From Myxococcales bacterium (GTDB lineage: Bacteria; Myxococcota_A; Polyangia; Polyangiales; GCA-016699535), in contig CP064980.1 of NCBI GenBank assembly GCA_016699535.1, positions 3,108,001 through 3,172,000 on the forward strand: DNA of 64,000 nucleotides, given 5' to 3'. The translations under genes and the position numbers were made by a program. The number at the start of each line of letters is the position of its first letter. The first letter of the stretch is position 1. Below, one piece after another: positions 17,137-26,206 of this stretch. Under the pieces are notes generated by a model. It was not told the DNA's origin. It made no database searches and was given only the letters and a program-made list of their open reading frames with translations.

Positions 17137-18501
17137 ATGCCTTGGGAATCTGTAGCCATCACCTCCGTCATCGCCTTGCCTGCCTTAGCATTTACTTACC
17201 TTGCTCTAGCCTCGTGGTTCTCGATTCGCCTTTCTGAAGACCGGATCAATCTCGTCGTCGGCTTGAGTTTTGCAACGGCCGCTACAATCGGCACGGTGCT
17301 CGTAATCGATATCTGGGTACATGATGCGGTTCACTATCACGTCGACCTCGGCACGTTTTTCGCTGTCGAGCACTACAGCTTTCACTGGGACCTGATTGCT
17401 GACCGGCTGTCCCTGCCCTTTGTGGTGTTTTCCTCCGTGCTCACCGGCGTCATCGGCTCTTTTTCAAGGCGTTATCTTCACCGCGAGCCCGGTTATCGTC
17501 GCTTTTACATGTTGCTTTGCATGTTTGGAGCGGCAGTCAATTTGCTCGTGCTAGCCGCTAACTTGGATCTCATTTTTTTCGGCTGGGAAATCGTAGGTTT
17601 AACCTCAGCACTTCTCATCGCGTACTATGACGAACGAAAAAAACCCGTCGAACACGGCCTGCTCGCGTTCTTAACCTATCGTGTTTGCGACATAGGGCTA
17701 CTTGGGGCTGCCGTTTGGCTGCATCATACTGTCGGAACATCAGCCACGGTCATCTCCACACCCGCCGAACAATGGCACGGTTTTGTTGTTCCGCCTCACA
17801 CTTTTGATGCAACGTTGATAGCGTTTCTGCTTCTTTGGGCATCGCTAGGCAAAGCTGCGCAACTTCCCTTTGGAGGATGGCTGCCTCGTGCCATGGAAGG
17901 GCCCACGCCATCGAGCGCGATATTCTACGGCGCTATTTCCGTGTCTCTCGGGCCCTATCTGCTATTGCGAGCGGCACCCATTATTCATGCAGCTCCACTC
18001 AGCGCTATTGCGATCATTGGCATTGGAGGTCTTACAGCTATTCAGGGAACCCTAATTGGCCGTGCGCAAACCGACATAAAGAGCAGTTTAGCTTACGCGT
18101 CCATGGCTCAAATCGGCATCATCTATGTTGAAATCGGTCTCGGACTTAATCTCCTTGCGCTTATCCACATCGTAGGGCACGCCGCCTTTCGAAGCTTGCA
18201 AATTCTTCGTTCACCAAACCGCATCGCCGACTACCACAACCTTGAACGCACCATTGGAGGTCCGATTCCTGAAACAGGTTTGCATCTTAAAAAACGAGTG
18301 CCTTGGCTCGTGCAACATTGGCTCTACCGTCAAGCCTTAGACCGCGGATATTTCAACGTGTTTCTCAAAGAGTACGTTGTCGGTGGTTTTCTGTTTCTAT
18401 TCAAAAAGCTAGACGATCTCGACAACCGTTGGGTAAGTTTTCTCGATTCTAAAACGACTTTCCTGAATCCGAGCACTCGTTCCGGAAAAGATCAACCATG
18501 A
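17137..18501 (+). CDS. dabB: DabB-like NuoL-family membrane subunit
   Basis: A 454-residue membrane protein of the proton-translocating NuoL/MrpA family, the expected partner of DabA. NuoL-like landmarks are the helix with FGWEIVGLTSALL (Glu), the GKAAQLPFGGWLPRAMEGPTPSSA segment with its buried Lys, and TDIKSSLAYASMAQIG. It is shorter than respiratory NuoL (about 600), as in DabB/MpsA proteins. It directly abuts dabA and overlaps the following gene by four bases. The model from studied systems is that cation flux through DabB drives CO2 hydration by DabA. Confidence 0.93.
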   Translation: MPWESVAITSVIALPALAFTYLALASWFSIRLSEDRINLVVGLSFATAATIGTVLVIDIWVHDAVHYHVDLGTFFAVEHYSFHWDLIADRLSLPFVVFSSVLTGVIGSFSRRYLHREPGYRRFYMLLCMFGAAVNLLVLAANLDLIFFGWEIVGLTSALLIAYYDERKKPVEHGLLAFLTYRVCDIGLLGAAVWLHHTVGTSATVISTPAEQWHGFVVPPHTFDATLIAFLLLWASLGKAAQLPFGGWLPRAMEGPTPSSAIFYGAISVSLGPYLLLRAAPIIHAAPLSAIAIIGIGGLTAIQGTLIGRAQTDIKSSLAYASMAQIGIIYVEIGLGLNLLALIHIVGHAAFRSLQILRSPNRIADYHNLERTIGGPIPETGLHLKKRVPWLVQHWLYRQALDRGYFNVFLKEYVVGGFLFLFKKLDDLDNRWVSFLDSKTTFLNPSTRSGKDQP

Positions 18502-19847
18502 TTGCGCTTAGCCCTCTTCTAATTGCCTTTATGTTCTGCATCGCGGCATTGCTCGTAAGACGTCAGCCCGATGCAAAAAAAGCCAGAGCCTTTTCGGTCA
18601 TAGCCACCGGTCTCGGTTTTTTTGTTTCCCTGGTTTTTCTCGGCATCGAGCAGTTCTTTCCGCAAGCTGAGCTATCTGCTGCAGCTCACCAAGTGGTATT
18701 GCTGCCACCTGGTCTACTAAGCTTTGCGCCAACCGTTAATTGCGTGATCGGTATGTTGGCGGTCTCACTCAGTTCGGTCGCCACCCATCGAAGTCGAAGC
18801 TACGCGAACATTCTGGCGTTATTGCTTGTTTCTTTGACCTTCGTCGCGCTAACGGACCCGATGGCCTTGTTTTTCCTCTGGGCTTTCTCGGCATGGATTG
18901 TCTACTCGGAACTACGAGAAAGCAATCGCACTCATAAAAGCGCTCAACTCTTTTTGATTTACCATATTCCGAGCATCGTGCTTTTTGGCATCGGAGCATG
19001 GCTGCACTCCGAACAAGTCACCACCCTCAGCATGATTTGTTTAGTTCTCGCAATTGTCATTCGCGAAGCAGTGATCCCTCTGCACAGCTGGTTTCCGCTG
19101 TTCGTATCACAAGCTCCCATGGGCATCGTCGTTGCATTCGTTGCACCGCAAATTGGCGTCTATGCCCATCTCACTCTCCTTTCAGAAAGTCTTCCATCCT
19201 CTTTTGCGCATCACATTGCCACCGTCGGTGCAATCACTTCAATTGCAGCGGCAACACTGGCCATCGTGCAAAAAGATGCCAAACGAGCACTGGCCTTTCT
19301 TATGATGAGCCAAACCGGTCTTGTGGCCTTTGGCCTCGAGAACGAATCGTCAGTGGGCTACTTTGGCGCGCTACTTACCTGGCAAGTTCTGGCCCTAGCA
19401 AGTTCCGGTTTCGCGATGAGCCTTAGCGCGCTTGAAGCCAGACGCGGGCAGCTTTCCTTGAATGCGCCAGGGGGAAACTTCTCACGCACCCCGCATCTAG
19501 CTACGGCATTTTTGCTTCTTGGTTTTGCGACAGTCGGCTTTCCTTTGACCATAGGCTTCATCGCCGAAGACCTGTTGGTGCAAGGCTCAGTCGCGGAATA
19601 TCCCCTGCTTGGCATTAGCTTGATCATTGCGACTGCCCTAAACGGAATGACCGTCATGCGTGCCTTTTTCGTTTTGTTTTCCGGAAGCAACACCCACATC
19701 GGCGAGCAAGACCTTTGCTTGCGAGAACGCATAGCACTCAGCGTCGTTCTAGCCGTTTTGCTGATCACAGGAATCCAGCCACGCTTGCTCCTTTCTTTTG
19801 AGGCGCAGGCACTGCCGGAACAACCCCCTGTTCAACAGACTAAATAA
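18498..19847 (+). CDS. Second antiporter-like (NuoL/NuoM-type) membrane subunit of the dab operon
   Basis: A 449-residue polytopic protein of the NuoL/M/N antiporter-like family: PLHSWFPLFVSQAPMG corresponds to the PFHTWLP motif and KDAKRALAFLMMSQTGLVAFG to the K-R-x-x-A-Y segment of NuoM. It differs clearly from dabB and carries fewer charged residues in the membrane. It overlaps the dabB stop (ATGA). Studied two-gene DAB/MpsAB systems work without such a protein, so an extra proton or sodium pathway is possible. This is the last gene of the operon; no obvious terminator follows. Confidence 0.82.
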   Translation: MIALSPLLIAFMFCIAALLVRRQPDAKKARAFSVIATGLGFFVSLVFLGIEQFFPQAELSAAAHQVVLLPPGLLSFAPTVNCVIGMLAVSLSSVATHRSRSYANILALLLVSLTFVALTDPMALFFLWAFSAWIVYSELRESNRTHKSAQLFLIYHIPSIVLFGIGAWLHSEQVTTLSMICLVLAIVIREAVIPLHSWFPLFVSQAPMGIVVAFVAPQIGVYAHLTLLSESLPSSFAHHIATVGAITSIAAATLAIVQKDAKRALAFLMMSQTGLVAFGLENESSVGYFGALLTWQVLALASSGFAMSLSALEARRGQLSLNAPGGNFSRTPHLATAFLLLGFATVGFPLTIGFIAEDLLVQGSVAEYPLLGISLIIATALNGMTVMRAFFVLFSGSNTHIGEQDLCLRERIALSVVLAVLLITGIQPRLLLSFEAQALPEQPPVQQTK

Positions 19848-20064
19848 CTTCTCGAGCTAGATTCCTTCGAAAATCTCTCCTGGGCTTTCCAAACCCACGC
19901 GCTTTGCGCCGGCGACAACTTCCTTTTTTTCTCAACCGCCGCAAGTCCCGAAGTAAATCTATCTCTGCCCGCCAAGTACTGAAAATCCCATCGCTTGGAT
20001 CTCACAGCACGGAAGCGTCCTATGGAACTTGAATGTTCTGCCTTTGTGCATCACATTGCTTTGC

Positions 20065-21408
20065 ATGAGTGAACACACAAAACACCAGCCGCATATTGTG
20101 ATCGTAGGCGGAGGATTTGCTGGCCTTGCTGTTGCCAAAAGATTGAACAAAGCGCCTGTAAAAGTGACCCTTATTGATCGCTGGAACCATCATCTTTTTC
20201 AACCTTTGCTATATCAAGTGGCCATGGCAGGTCTCTCGCCGGCCGATATCGCGGCACCCATCCGCGCTATTTTGAGAAAACAGAAGAAGGTAACGGTATG
20301 GCAAGCTGAAGTGCAAAGCGTTGATGCCCAAGGCAAGGAAGTCGTGATGCGGCATGGCTATCGGCTTCAGTACGACTACTTGATTGTCGCCACCGGGGCG
20401 CGCACAACTTACTATGGCAACGATCAATGGGCAAAACACACCATCAGTCTTAAAAGTTTAGACGATGCCATAAACATTCGCCGCAAAGTACTTCTGGCTT
20501 TCGAAGCAGCGGAGCGTGAAGCAGACCCCGACACAAGGCGACAGCTTCTCACTTTTGTGGTCATCGGTGGCGGACCGACAGGCGTTGAGTTGGCTGGGTC
20601 GTTGGCTGAACTTTCAAAGCGTGTCCTTGCGAGTGACTTTAGGCAGATTCATGCCGGAAGCGCGCGTGTGGTGCTTGTTGAGGCTGCCGAATCTATTCTC
20701 AACGCTTTTAATCCCAAACTCCGGGATTCAGCCATAAAGCAACTCAAAGAGCTAGGCGTGGAAATCTTATTGAATCAAGCGGTAACGGACATCACAGAAA
20801 GCGGTGTCCATTTCAAAGATAATTTCATTCCTACCAACACAGTCCTTTGGACGGCTGGCGTGGGAGCGAACTCGTTGTCTCAAGCGCTTGATGTGGAGCG
20901 TGACAAAAATGGCCGCATCAAGGTCGATAAGCAGTGCCGTGTCCCGAAATTTCAGAATATCTTTGCGATCGGTGACATAGCCCATTTTGAGCAAGAAGGT
21001 AAAACACTCCCAGGTGTTTCCCCTGTGGCCATTCAGCAAGGGCGTTACGTGGCACACTTGATTGCAGAGGAAGCAAAGCGCAAAAAATTTTCTAAAAGCT
21101 TTCTCTATTTTGACAAAGGCACGATGGCGACTATCGGTCGCTCTCGGGCAGTGGCTGAAGTGGGAGCGATAAAGATAAGCGGCCTGTGGGCATGGCTTGC
21201 CTGGCTCTTCGTACACCTTTGGTATTTGGTGAGTTTTAGAAACAGGCTTTTCGTTTTTTTGCAATGGTGTTGGTCGTATATCGCTTACAAACCCGGTGCG
21301 CGACTTATCACAGGCGGAGAACTACCCCCGCATCCAAAAAACAAAGTTTGCTTCCAAACCAGAGGGTTGCGCAAAGCGCAGCATCGACAGAGTAGCCCGC
21401 TACACTGA
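20065..21408 (+). CDS. ndh: Type II NADH dehydrogenase (NDH-2)
   Basis: A single-subunit FAD enzyme (447 residues) that oxidises NADH and reduces quinone at the inner membrane without pumping. The FAD site (IVIVGGGFAGLAVAKRL), the NAD site (VVIGGGPTGVELAGSLAEL) and the second FAD motif (NIFAIGDIA) are present. The C-terminus has the amphipathic/hydrophobic membrane-anchoring region (LWAWLAWLFVHLWYLVSF). I chose the ATG at 20065; a TTG at 20029 would add 12 hydrophobic residues. It is a monocistronic gene after the dab operon. The 217-bp gap before it shows no structure. Confidence 0.92.
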   Translation: MSEHTKHQPHIVIVGGGFAGLAVAKRLNKAPVKVTLIDRWNHHLFQPLLYQVAMAGLSPADIAAPIRAILRKQKKVTVWQAEVQSVDAQGKEVVMRHGYRLQYDYLIVATGARTTYYGNDQWAKHTISLKSLDDAINIRRKVLLAFEAAEREADPDTRRQLLTFVVIGGGPTGVELAGSLAELSKRVLASDFRQIHAGSARVVLVEAAESILNAFNPKLRDSAIKQLKELGVEILLNQAVTDITESGVHFKDNFIPTNTVLWTAGVGANSLSQALDVERDKNGRIKVDKQCRVPKFQNIFAIGDIAHFEQEGKTLPGVSPVAIQQGRYVAHLIAEEAKRKKFSKSFLYFDKGTMATIGRSRAVAEVGAIKISGLWAWLAWLFVHLWYLVSFRNRLFVFLQWCWSYIAYKPGARLITGGELPPHPKNKVCFQTRGLRKAQHRQSSPLH

Positions 21409-21528
21409 GGAGCTTAAAGAACAGGCCTACCGCGCGGAAGGTTAGATTTTGAAAGGCAAGTGAGCGAAAGAAACCCCACAAATGTGAACAGGGAGAACGA
21501 AGTCATCGCCGTGCCATCGGCCCTCTTT

Positions 21529-22800
21529 TTATTCGCGTCGCTCTATCGCTTCGGCGTGCAGGCGTAGCAAGTCAATGTACTCGTTTTGTTCTGCTTCGAC
21601 GGGGCTGCCATCGTACCAAGTAAAGCTATAGTGATCCCACTCTACAGGACGTGCATCGTAGCTGTACATCCACGGAAACGCGCCATCGACGATGCCTTTT
21701 TCGGCAAGCGAAAGCCAAGCCGAATAGATGTCTCGACGTTCTGAGAGCTCAAACAAAGCGCGATCATCCCGTGCTGGATTGAGCAGACCAAACTCACCCA
21801 TGAGCAAAGGGATTTGACTTTGCGCTAGAAGGTCGTGATGGAGCCTTGCCCACGTCTCACACACGCGCTTCGCTTCATACGGCGAAGCACCCCAAGCCTC
21901 GGGATAGCAGTGGATCGAAGCGATATCCACGCATTGAGAGTTTAAAACAAACTCCGTTGCTTGACTGCCATCCAAAAGCCAGCTCGCAGTAGCTTGTTCA
22001 AGAAACAACAACTGGCTTGAGTCTTCAAGTTCACCATAGAAGTTGCCAAAGCCAGTTTCACCGCTCGCTATGAGTTGTTTTGCGCCAAGCGCACGCAGCT
22101 CGCCTGCCATCTCGCAATACCAATCACTCAAACGCTGCGCACTCGTCCCCCAGCCGCGTGGCTCGTTCATAAGCTCCCAAGCCAACACCGCGGGCTCATC
22201 ACGGTACTGTCGTCCAGTTTCACTATTAACCCGCAACATCAATGCACGCAGATAGCTTTTAAAATGATCACGCAAACTGTCTTCAACAAAAAACGCGCCG
22301 CGATCATCTTGTTTGTCATGCGGATAAGCGTTCCACGCCAAATACTGATCCACACCGCCATAAGCCGTCCAATAGTTACTCACCGACAGGATTAAGTGCA
22401 GGCCATAGCGCTCCGCCATCGCGATCACATGATCCAGACCGCGAAAACCAGCTTCGCTGTAAATCCCTTGCTCGATTTGGATCACTGAATCTTTTTCAGG
22501 AGCATCGTTGAAACCATTAGTGCGCACTGTGCTGACACCAAGTTCGGCAAGCTCTCGAAAGACTTCGTTTACAACCTCGCTCACCGTGGCTCCGGCTGCG
22601 AGTTCTCGGCTGGCTTCTTCTTGCAAGTAATAAGCGTTGGTTCCGCTGAAGCCGTAAGGCTTGCTGTCCAAAGTCAGTCGTCCCCACTCTACTGACACAT
22701 AGTTTGAAGCAGATTCATCCGGCAACTCATCTCCGCATGAAACACAAATCAACACAAACGCGATAAAACATAGCCTGTGGCAAAGGATGATGGATGTCAT
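21529..22800 (-). CDS. GH5-type glycoside hydrolase lipoprotein, mannanase-like
   Basis: A 423-residue lipoprotein (lipobox V-S-C22) with a GH5-like (beta/alpha)8 catalytic domain resembling endo-1,4-beta-mannosidases. The proton donor is E213 in the AWELMNEPR motif and the nucleophile E336 in LLMGEFG; the SGTNAYYLQ start and TNGFNDAPEKD segment recall GH5_7 and related mannanases. It is expected to be surface or periplasmic and to cut mannan or another beta-linked polysaccharide. It stands alone, divergent from the moxR operon, without neighbouring sugar transport genes, so nutrient use or wall/matrix remodelling are both possible. Confidence 0.87.
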   Translation of the reverse strand: MTSIILCHRLCFIAFVLICVSCGDELPDESASNYVSVEWGRLTLDSKPYGFSGTNAYYLQEEASRELAAGATVSEVVNEVFRELAELGVSTVRTNGFNDAPEKDSVIQIEQGIYSEAGFRGLDHVIAMAERYGLHLILSVSNYWTAYGGVDQYLAWNAYPHDKQDDRGAFFVEDSLRDHFKSYLRALMLRVNSETGRQYRDEPAVLAWELMNEPRGWGTSAQRLSDWYCEMAGELRALGAKQLIASGETGFGNFYGELEDSSQLLFLEQATASWLLDGSQATEFVLNSQCVDIASIHCYPEAWGASPYEAKRVCETWARLHHDLLAQSQIPLLMGEFGLLNPARDDRALFELSERRDIYSAWLSLAEKGIVDGAFPWMYSYDARPVEWDHYSFTWYDGSPVEAEQNEYIDLLRLHAEAIERRE

Positions 22801-22867
22801 GGAATGATCTGCTTGCTTGGCGCCATACGCTGAAAACCGTTAAAAAGAAATCCTAGCCCCATCCCGC

Positions 22868-22889
22868 AACATGCCACATATGGCATGTT
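22868..22889. promoter_or_regulatory. Operator-like palindrome between GH5 gene and moxR operon
   Basis: AACATGCCA and TGGCATGTT are exact reverse complements around a 4-base centre (CATA). The site lies 68 bases upstream of the GH5 start and 225 bases upstream of the moxR start, in a 313-bp divergent intergenic region. No T-tract makes it a terminator. A dimeric repressor or activator site is the simplest reading. Elsewhere in this gap I see AT-rich promoter-like sequence but no confident -35/-10 pair. Confidence 0.45.
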
Positions 22890-23113
22890 TTACCGACATT
22901 TAGCGCCAAAAATGGCTTTTTTTGGACAAATTAATGCCATTTCTGTCCAAGGCGCAACTGCATGGCTGAGATCGGAATATTTGCCGCGTGCTGAGTGTTG
23001 CTCCACTGACCGCCGGTATGTTAATGGAACTTTCGCGAAATAGCTCGTGTCACTGACTCGGTCGCTATGGCTCGACAGTGCCTAATACCGGAGCTGTAAA
23101 AAGGAGTAAGAAC

Positions 23114-24124
23114 ATGAATGATGTGCGGGTGATCAATGAAATGGTGCAAAAAGAGAGCGCCTTTGTCGATCCTATCCTCCAAGAGATCCGCAAGGTGATC
23201 ATCGGCCAGGATCACATGATCGAACGCCTTCTTATCGGCTTGCTTACCGGCGGTCATGTTCTTTTGGAAGGTGTTCCTGGCCTCGCAAAAACGCTGACCG
23301 TAAAAACCTTGTGTCAAACCATCTCGGCCAAGTTTCAACGTGTGCAATTTACGCCCGACTTGCTACCGGCCGACTTGGTGGGCACGGTGATCTACAATCA
23401 ACAACGCGGAGAGTTCTCAGCCAAGAAAGGCCCTATCTTCGCCAACTTGGTGCTCGCCGATGAAATCAACCGCGCGCCTGCCAAGGTTCAAAGCGCGCTG
23501 CTTGAGGCCATGCAGGAACTGCAAATCACAATTGGCGATACGACTTACAAGCTTGAGCAACCCTTTATGGTGATGGCCACGCAAAACCCCATCGAGCAAG
23601 AAGGCACCTATCCCTTGCCTGAAGCGCAAGTGGACCGCTTCATGCTTCACGTCAAGGTGCCTTATCCAGCGCGCGATGAAGAACGCAACATCATGGAGCG
23701 CATGAGTCAGTCCGCTTTGCGCGACATAGCCAGCAGCGAAGGAAGCAAAACCAACACGGTGCTCGAACCACGTCGTCTGCTCGATGCTCGAAGCGTCGTT
23801 GCAGAAATCTACATGGACGAGAAAACCAAAGACTATATCGTCGACATTGTGCTTGCCACACGCAATCCTGAAAAAGCAGGGCTTGCGGATCTCAAAGACA
23901 TGATCGCTCACGGCGCATCACCGCGCGCAACCATCGCGCTCAACCTTGCATCCCGCGCTCATGCCTTCCTAAAGCACCGCGGCTATGTCACGCCCGAAGA
24001 CATCAAAGCCGTTGGCCCCGACGTGCTCAGGCACCGTGTGCTACGCACCTACGAGGCCGAGGCCGAAGAAATTAGCAGTGATGATATCGTTAAACGTGTT
24101 TTCGATACGGTTGAAGTCCCGTGA
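23114..24124 (+). CDS. moxR: MoxR-family AAA+ ATPase
   Basis: A MoxR AAA+ ATPase of 336 residues, a cytoplasmic chaperone-like ATPase acting on VWA-domain partners. Walker A (GVPGLAKT), Walker B (LADEINRAP), sensor 1 (ATQNPIEQEGTYPLPEAQVDRF) and the C-terminal lid with sensor 2 (GASPRATIAL) are present. The ATG at 23114 has AAGGAG seven bases upstream; the frame open from 23078 is rejected. It is the first gene of an eight-gene moxR-bat operon. A 229-bp gap holding a large inverted repeat separates it from the DUF58 gene. Confidence 0.95.
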   Translation: MNDVRVINEMVQKESAFVDPILQEIRKVIIGQDHMIERLLIGLLTGGHVLLEGVPGLAKTLTVKTLCQTISAKFQRVQFTPDLLPADLVGTVIYNQQRGEFSAKKGPIFANLVLADEINRAPAKVQSALLEAMQELQITIGDTTYKLEQPFMVMATQNPIEQEGTYPLPEAQVDRFMLHVKVPYPARDEERNIMERMSQSALRDIASSEGSKTNTVLEPRRLLDARSVVAEIYMDEKTKDYIVDIVLATRNPEKAGLADLKDMIAHGASPRATIALNLASRAHAFLKHRGYVTPEDIKAVGPDVLRHRVLRTYEAEAEEISSDDIVKRVFDTVEVP

Positions 24125-24153
24125 GTGTGTTTTGAGGCCTTTATGTTTGCAAG

Positions 24154-24274
24154 GACTTCGCGTGAGCTTTCCATATCTTCGGCTTTCAGGCTCGTCGCTC
24201 GTCGGGAAGTACAGTCGTACGTCCCTTCTCACTCCTCACGTGCGCTCGAAGCTAGGAAAAGCTCACGCGAAGTT
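24154..24274 (+). repeat. Large structured inverted repeat inside the moxR-bat operon
   Basis: ACTTCGCGTGAGCTTT (24155-24170) is the perfect reverse complement of 24258-24273, a 16-bp stem, with a possible further G-U at its base. The 87-base interior holds CTTCG/CGAAG arms (24177-24181 and 24247-24251) and a hairpin GGGAAGTAC/GTACGTCCC (24214-24235, one mismatch, AGTC loop). Eight A follow a few bases beyond. This looks like a multi-stem RNA element or a small palindromic mobile repeat. It sits 30 bases after moxR and 80 bases before the DUF58 GTG start, so it could tune relative expression or mRNA processing. Confidence 0.6.
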
Positions 24275-24353
24275 GTGCATAAAAAAAACATTACCGCATA
24301 TCTCTCCCAAAGCATCAAGCATTGCGAGAACATGATAGCCGGAGCAGAGTCCC

Positions 24354-25241
24354 GTGATTCCTAAAGAGCTGATAAAGAAATTACGCAAGATAGAAATCCA
24401 TACCTCTCGCTTGGCCAATGAACAGTTGGCCGGAAGCTACCAATCCGTTTTTAAAGGCCGAGGCATGGCTTTCAGTGAGGTGCGGCAGTATCAACACGGC
24501 GATGACGTGCGTTTTATCGACTGGAACGTCAGCGCACGCATGAACGATGTTTACGTCAAGCTTTTCACCGAAGAGCGTGAAATGACGGTCATGCTTTTAG
24601 TCGATTTGTCCGCATCGCAGCGCTATGGCGTCAAAGACCGCAGCAAAATCGAGGTCGCTGCCGAAATTGCTGCCCTGATGGCCTTTAGCGCCATCAAGAA
24701 CAACGATCGCGTGGGCCTTATTCTCTTTACCGACACGGTTGAACGCTTCGTGCCTCCTAAGAAAGGGCGTGCTCATGTCATGCGCGTCGTGACTGAAATC
24801 CTCAATGCCCAACCAACAAGCAGTGGCACAAAGCTTAGCGATGCTTTGGATTTTTTTGGCAGTGTGAGTAAACGACGATCAGTGGCTTTTTTGATCAGTG
24901 ACTTTAAAGATCACGATTATGAGCGCTCATTACGTGTTGTAGCTAGAAGACACGACATCATTCCCGTTCAAATCGACGATCCGACGGAATACGAACTGCC
25001 TTCGACCGGACTCTGTTTAGCTCAAGATCTTGAAAGCGGGGAGTTACTGGAGCTCGACCTGAGTTCGAAAGTGGTCCGCAATGCTTTTCATCGTCACGAA
25101 GCCAAAATCCGTCTCATGCGCGATCAACTGTTCAGCAAGTTGAGCCTGGATACGGTTAAGGTGCGTACGGACCAACCTTATATTAAGCCCATTGCTGCCT
25201 TGTTCCGGCGTCGGCAAAAACGCATGCGAGGGGCTGCATGA
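24354..25241 (+). CDS. DUF58 domain protein
   Basis: A 295-residue DUF58 protein, the usual cytoplasmic partner of MoxR in bat operons; it contains a degenerate VWA-like fold. The family signature YQHGDDVRFIDWNVSARM is clear, followed by a MIDAS-like LLVDLSAS. The start is a GTG with GGAG about ten bases upstream. It overlaps the next gene by four bases. The role of DUF58 proteins is poorly defined; they are thought to act with MoxR in metal-dependent assembly or envelope stress. Confidence 0.9.
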   Translation: MIPKELIKKLRKIEIHTSRLANEQLAGSYQSVFKGRGMAFSEVRQYQHGDDVRFIDWNVSARMNDVYVKLFTEEREMTVMLLVDLSASQRYGVKDRSKIEVAAEIAALMAFSAIKNNDRVGLILFTDTVERFVPPKKGRAHVMRVVTEILNAQPTSSGTKLSDALDFFGSVSKRRSVAFLISDFKDHDYERSLRVVARRHDIIPVQIDDPTEYELPSTGLCLAQDLESGELLELDLSSKVVRNAFHRHEAKIRLMRDQLFSKLSLDTVKVRTDQPYIKPIAALFRRRQKRMRGAA

Positions 25242-26206
25242 GAGCGTTATTGAGCCTGTTGCTGCTTTGCTTTATCAGCGGCTCGGCATCAGCGCAGGGC
25301 GCAAACACCCCCCCTGCACTTACGGTTGAGCCCCGAGGCGGCAGCAAAACTGGCCAGCTTTTGCGTGCAAAGCTCAGCATCACCGTTGCAGACACAGTCA
25401 CTGTCGCAATGGCAAAGAGTGATTTTGGCCGTCTGGAGATTCACAGCAAAAAGCATCACGAGCTTCGAAAAGACAATCAGATTCAGCATCGCTTTGAGTT
25501 CATGCTCCTTTCGCTCAAACCCGGCCCCGTGACTATTCCGCCTTTGACCCTTCAGCTTATTGATCAAAACGGCGAGATCACAAAAGTTGAATCAAACTCG
25601 CTTACACTCAACATCGCATCCTGGCTTGCGAATGAGCCCAATGCAAAACTCAAAGGCGCCTCCAAAGACGACGCCACTCGGCCCCACCAAGTATGGCAAG
25701 ATGACTACTTGCTGCTCTGGTTGTGGCTTACGGCGCTTGCTCTACTACTGCTAATCGCCACGGTTTGGCTGATTGCTAAAAAATGGCAGTCCTATGCGCA
25801 AGCACGAAAGCCGCCACCGCCACCTACCCCCCCATGGGAACTTGCTGAAACAAAACTTAGAACGCTAGCAAAGGATCGCGCAGCTCTGTTTGAGCAAGGC
25901 AAGGGAGAAGAGTTTGTCGACCGCCTTAGTGATATTCTGCGTGAATATCTTGGTTTACGCTATGGGTTTGAGGGGCTTGAGTGCACATCCGATGAAGTCA
26001 TCGCCCACCTTAAAGCCATTCGACCCGAGGGTATTTCCATCGAAGCTCTAATTCTTCGTTTCAGCGATTATGATTTGGTGAAGTTCGCTAGAGCCGACGC
26101 GCAAGAACAACGAGCCGAAGAGCTCATCGCCGAAGTTCGCGCGCTCATCAACAAGAGCCGCATGAAGGTTAACGACGAAACAGCAAAGGAGCCTGAGCAT
26201 GTCTAA
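25238..26206 (+). CDS. Bat-operon membrane protein (DUF4381-like)
   Basis: A 322-residue protein with a signal peptide (cut near ASA-Q), a periplasmic beta-rich domain (about 25-130), one membrane helix (about 158-180, LLLWLWLTALALLLLIATVWLI) preceded by WQDD, a proline-rich linker and a helical cytoplasmic tail. The tail (DRLSDILREYLGLRYGFEGLECTSDEV) matches the DUF4381-type C-terminus. Position between the DUF58 and VWA genes is normal for bat operons. Start and stop overlap both neighbours, implying coupled translation. Confidence 0.72.
   Translation: MRALLSLLLLCFISGSASAQGANTPPALTVEPRGGSKTGQLLRAKLSITVADTVTVAMAKSDFGRLEIHSKKHHELRKDNQIQHRFEFMLLSLKPGPVTIPPLTLQLIDQNGEITKVESNSLTLNIASWLANEPNAKLKGASKDDATRPHQVWQDDYLLLWLWLTALALLLLIATVWLIAKKWQSYAQARKPPPPPTPPWELAETKLRTLAKDRAALFEQGKGEEFVDRLSDILREYLGLRYGFEGLECTSDEVIAHLKAIRPEGISIEALILRFSDYDLVKFARADAQEQRAEELIAEVRALINKSRMKVNDETAKEPEHV

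Noticed and set aside
21480..21530. Weak hairpin followed by T's after the ndh gene
   Set aside because: The stem is only four base pairs, so it is too weak to call as a terminator.
22923..22938. Possible sigma-54 promoter (GG at 22924-22925, GC at 22936-22937) before moxR
   Set aside because: The spacing fits but the flanking bases match the consensus poorly, and GG-N10-GC is frequent by chance.
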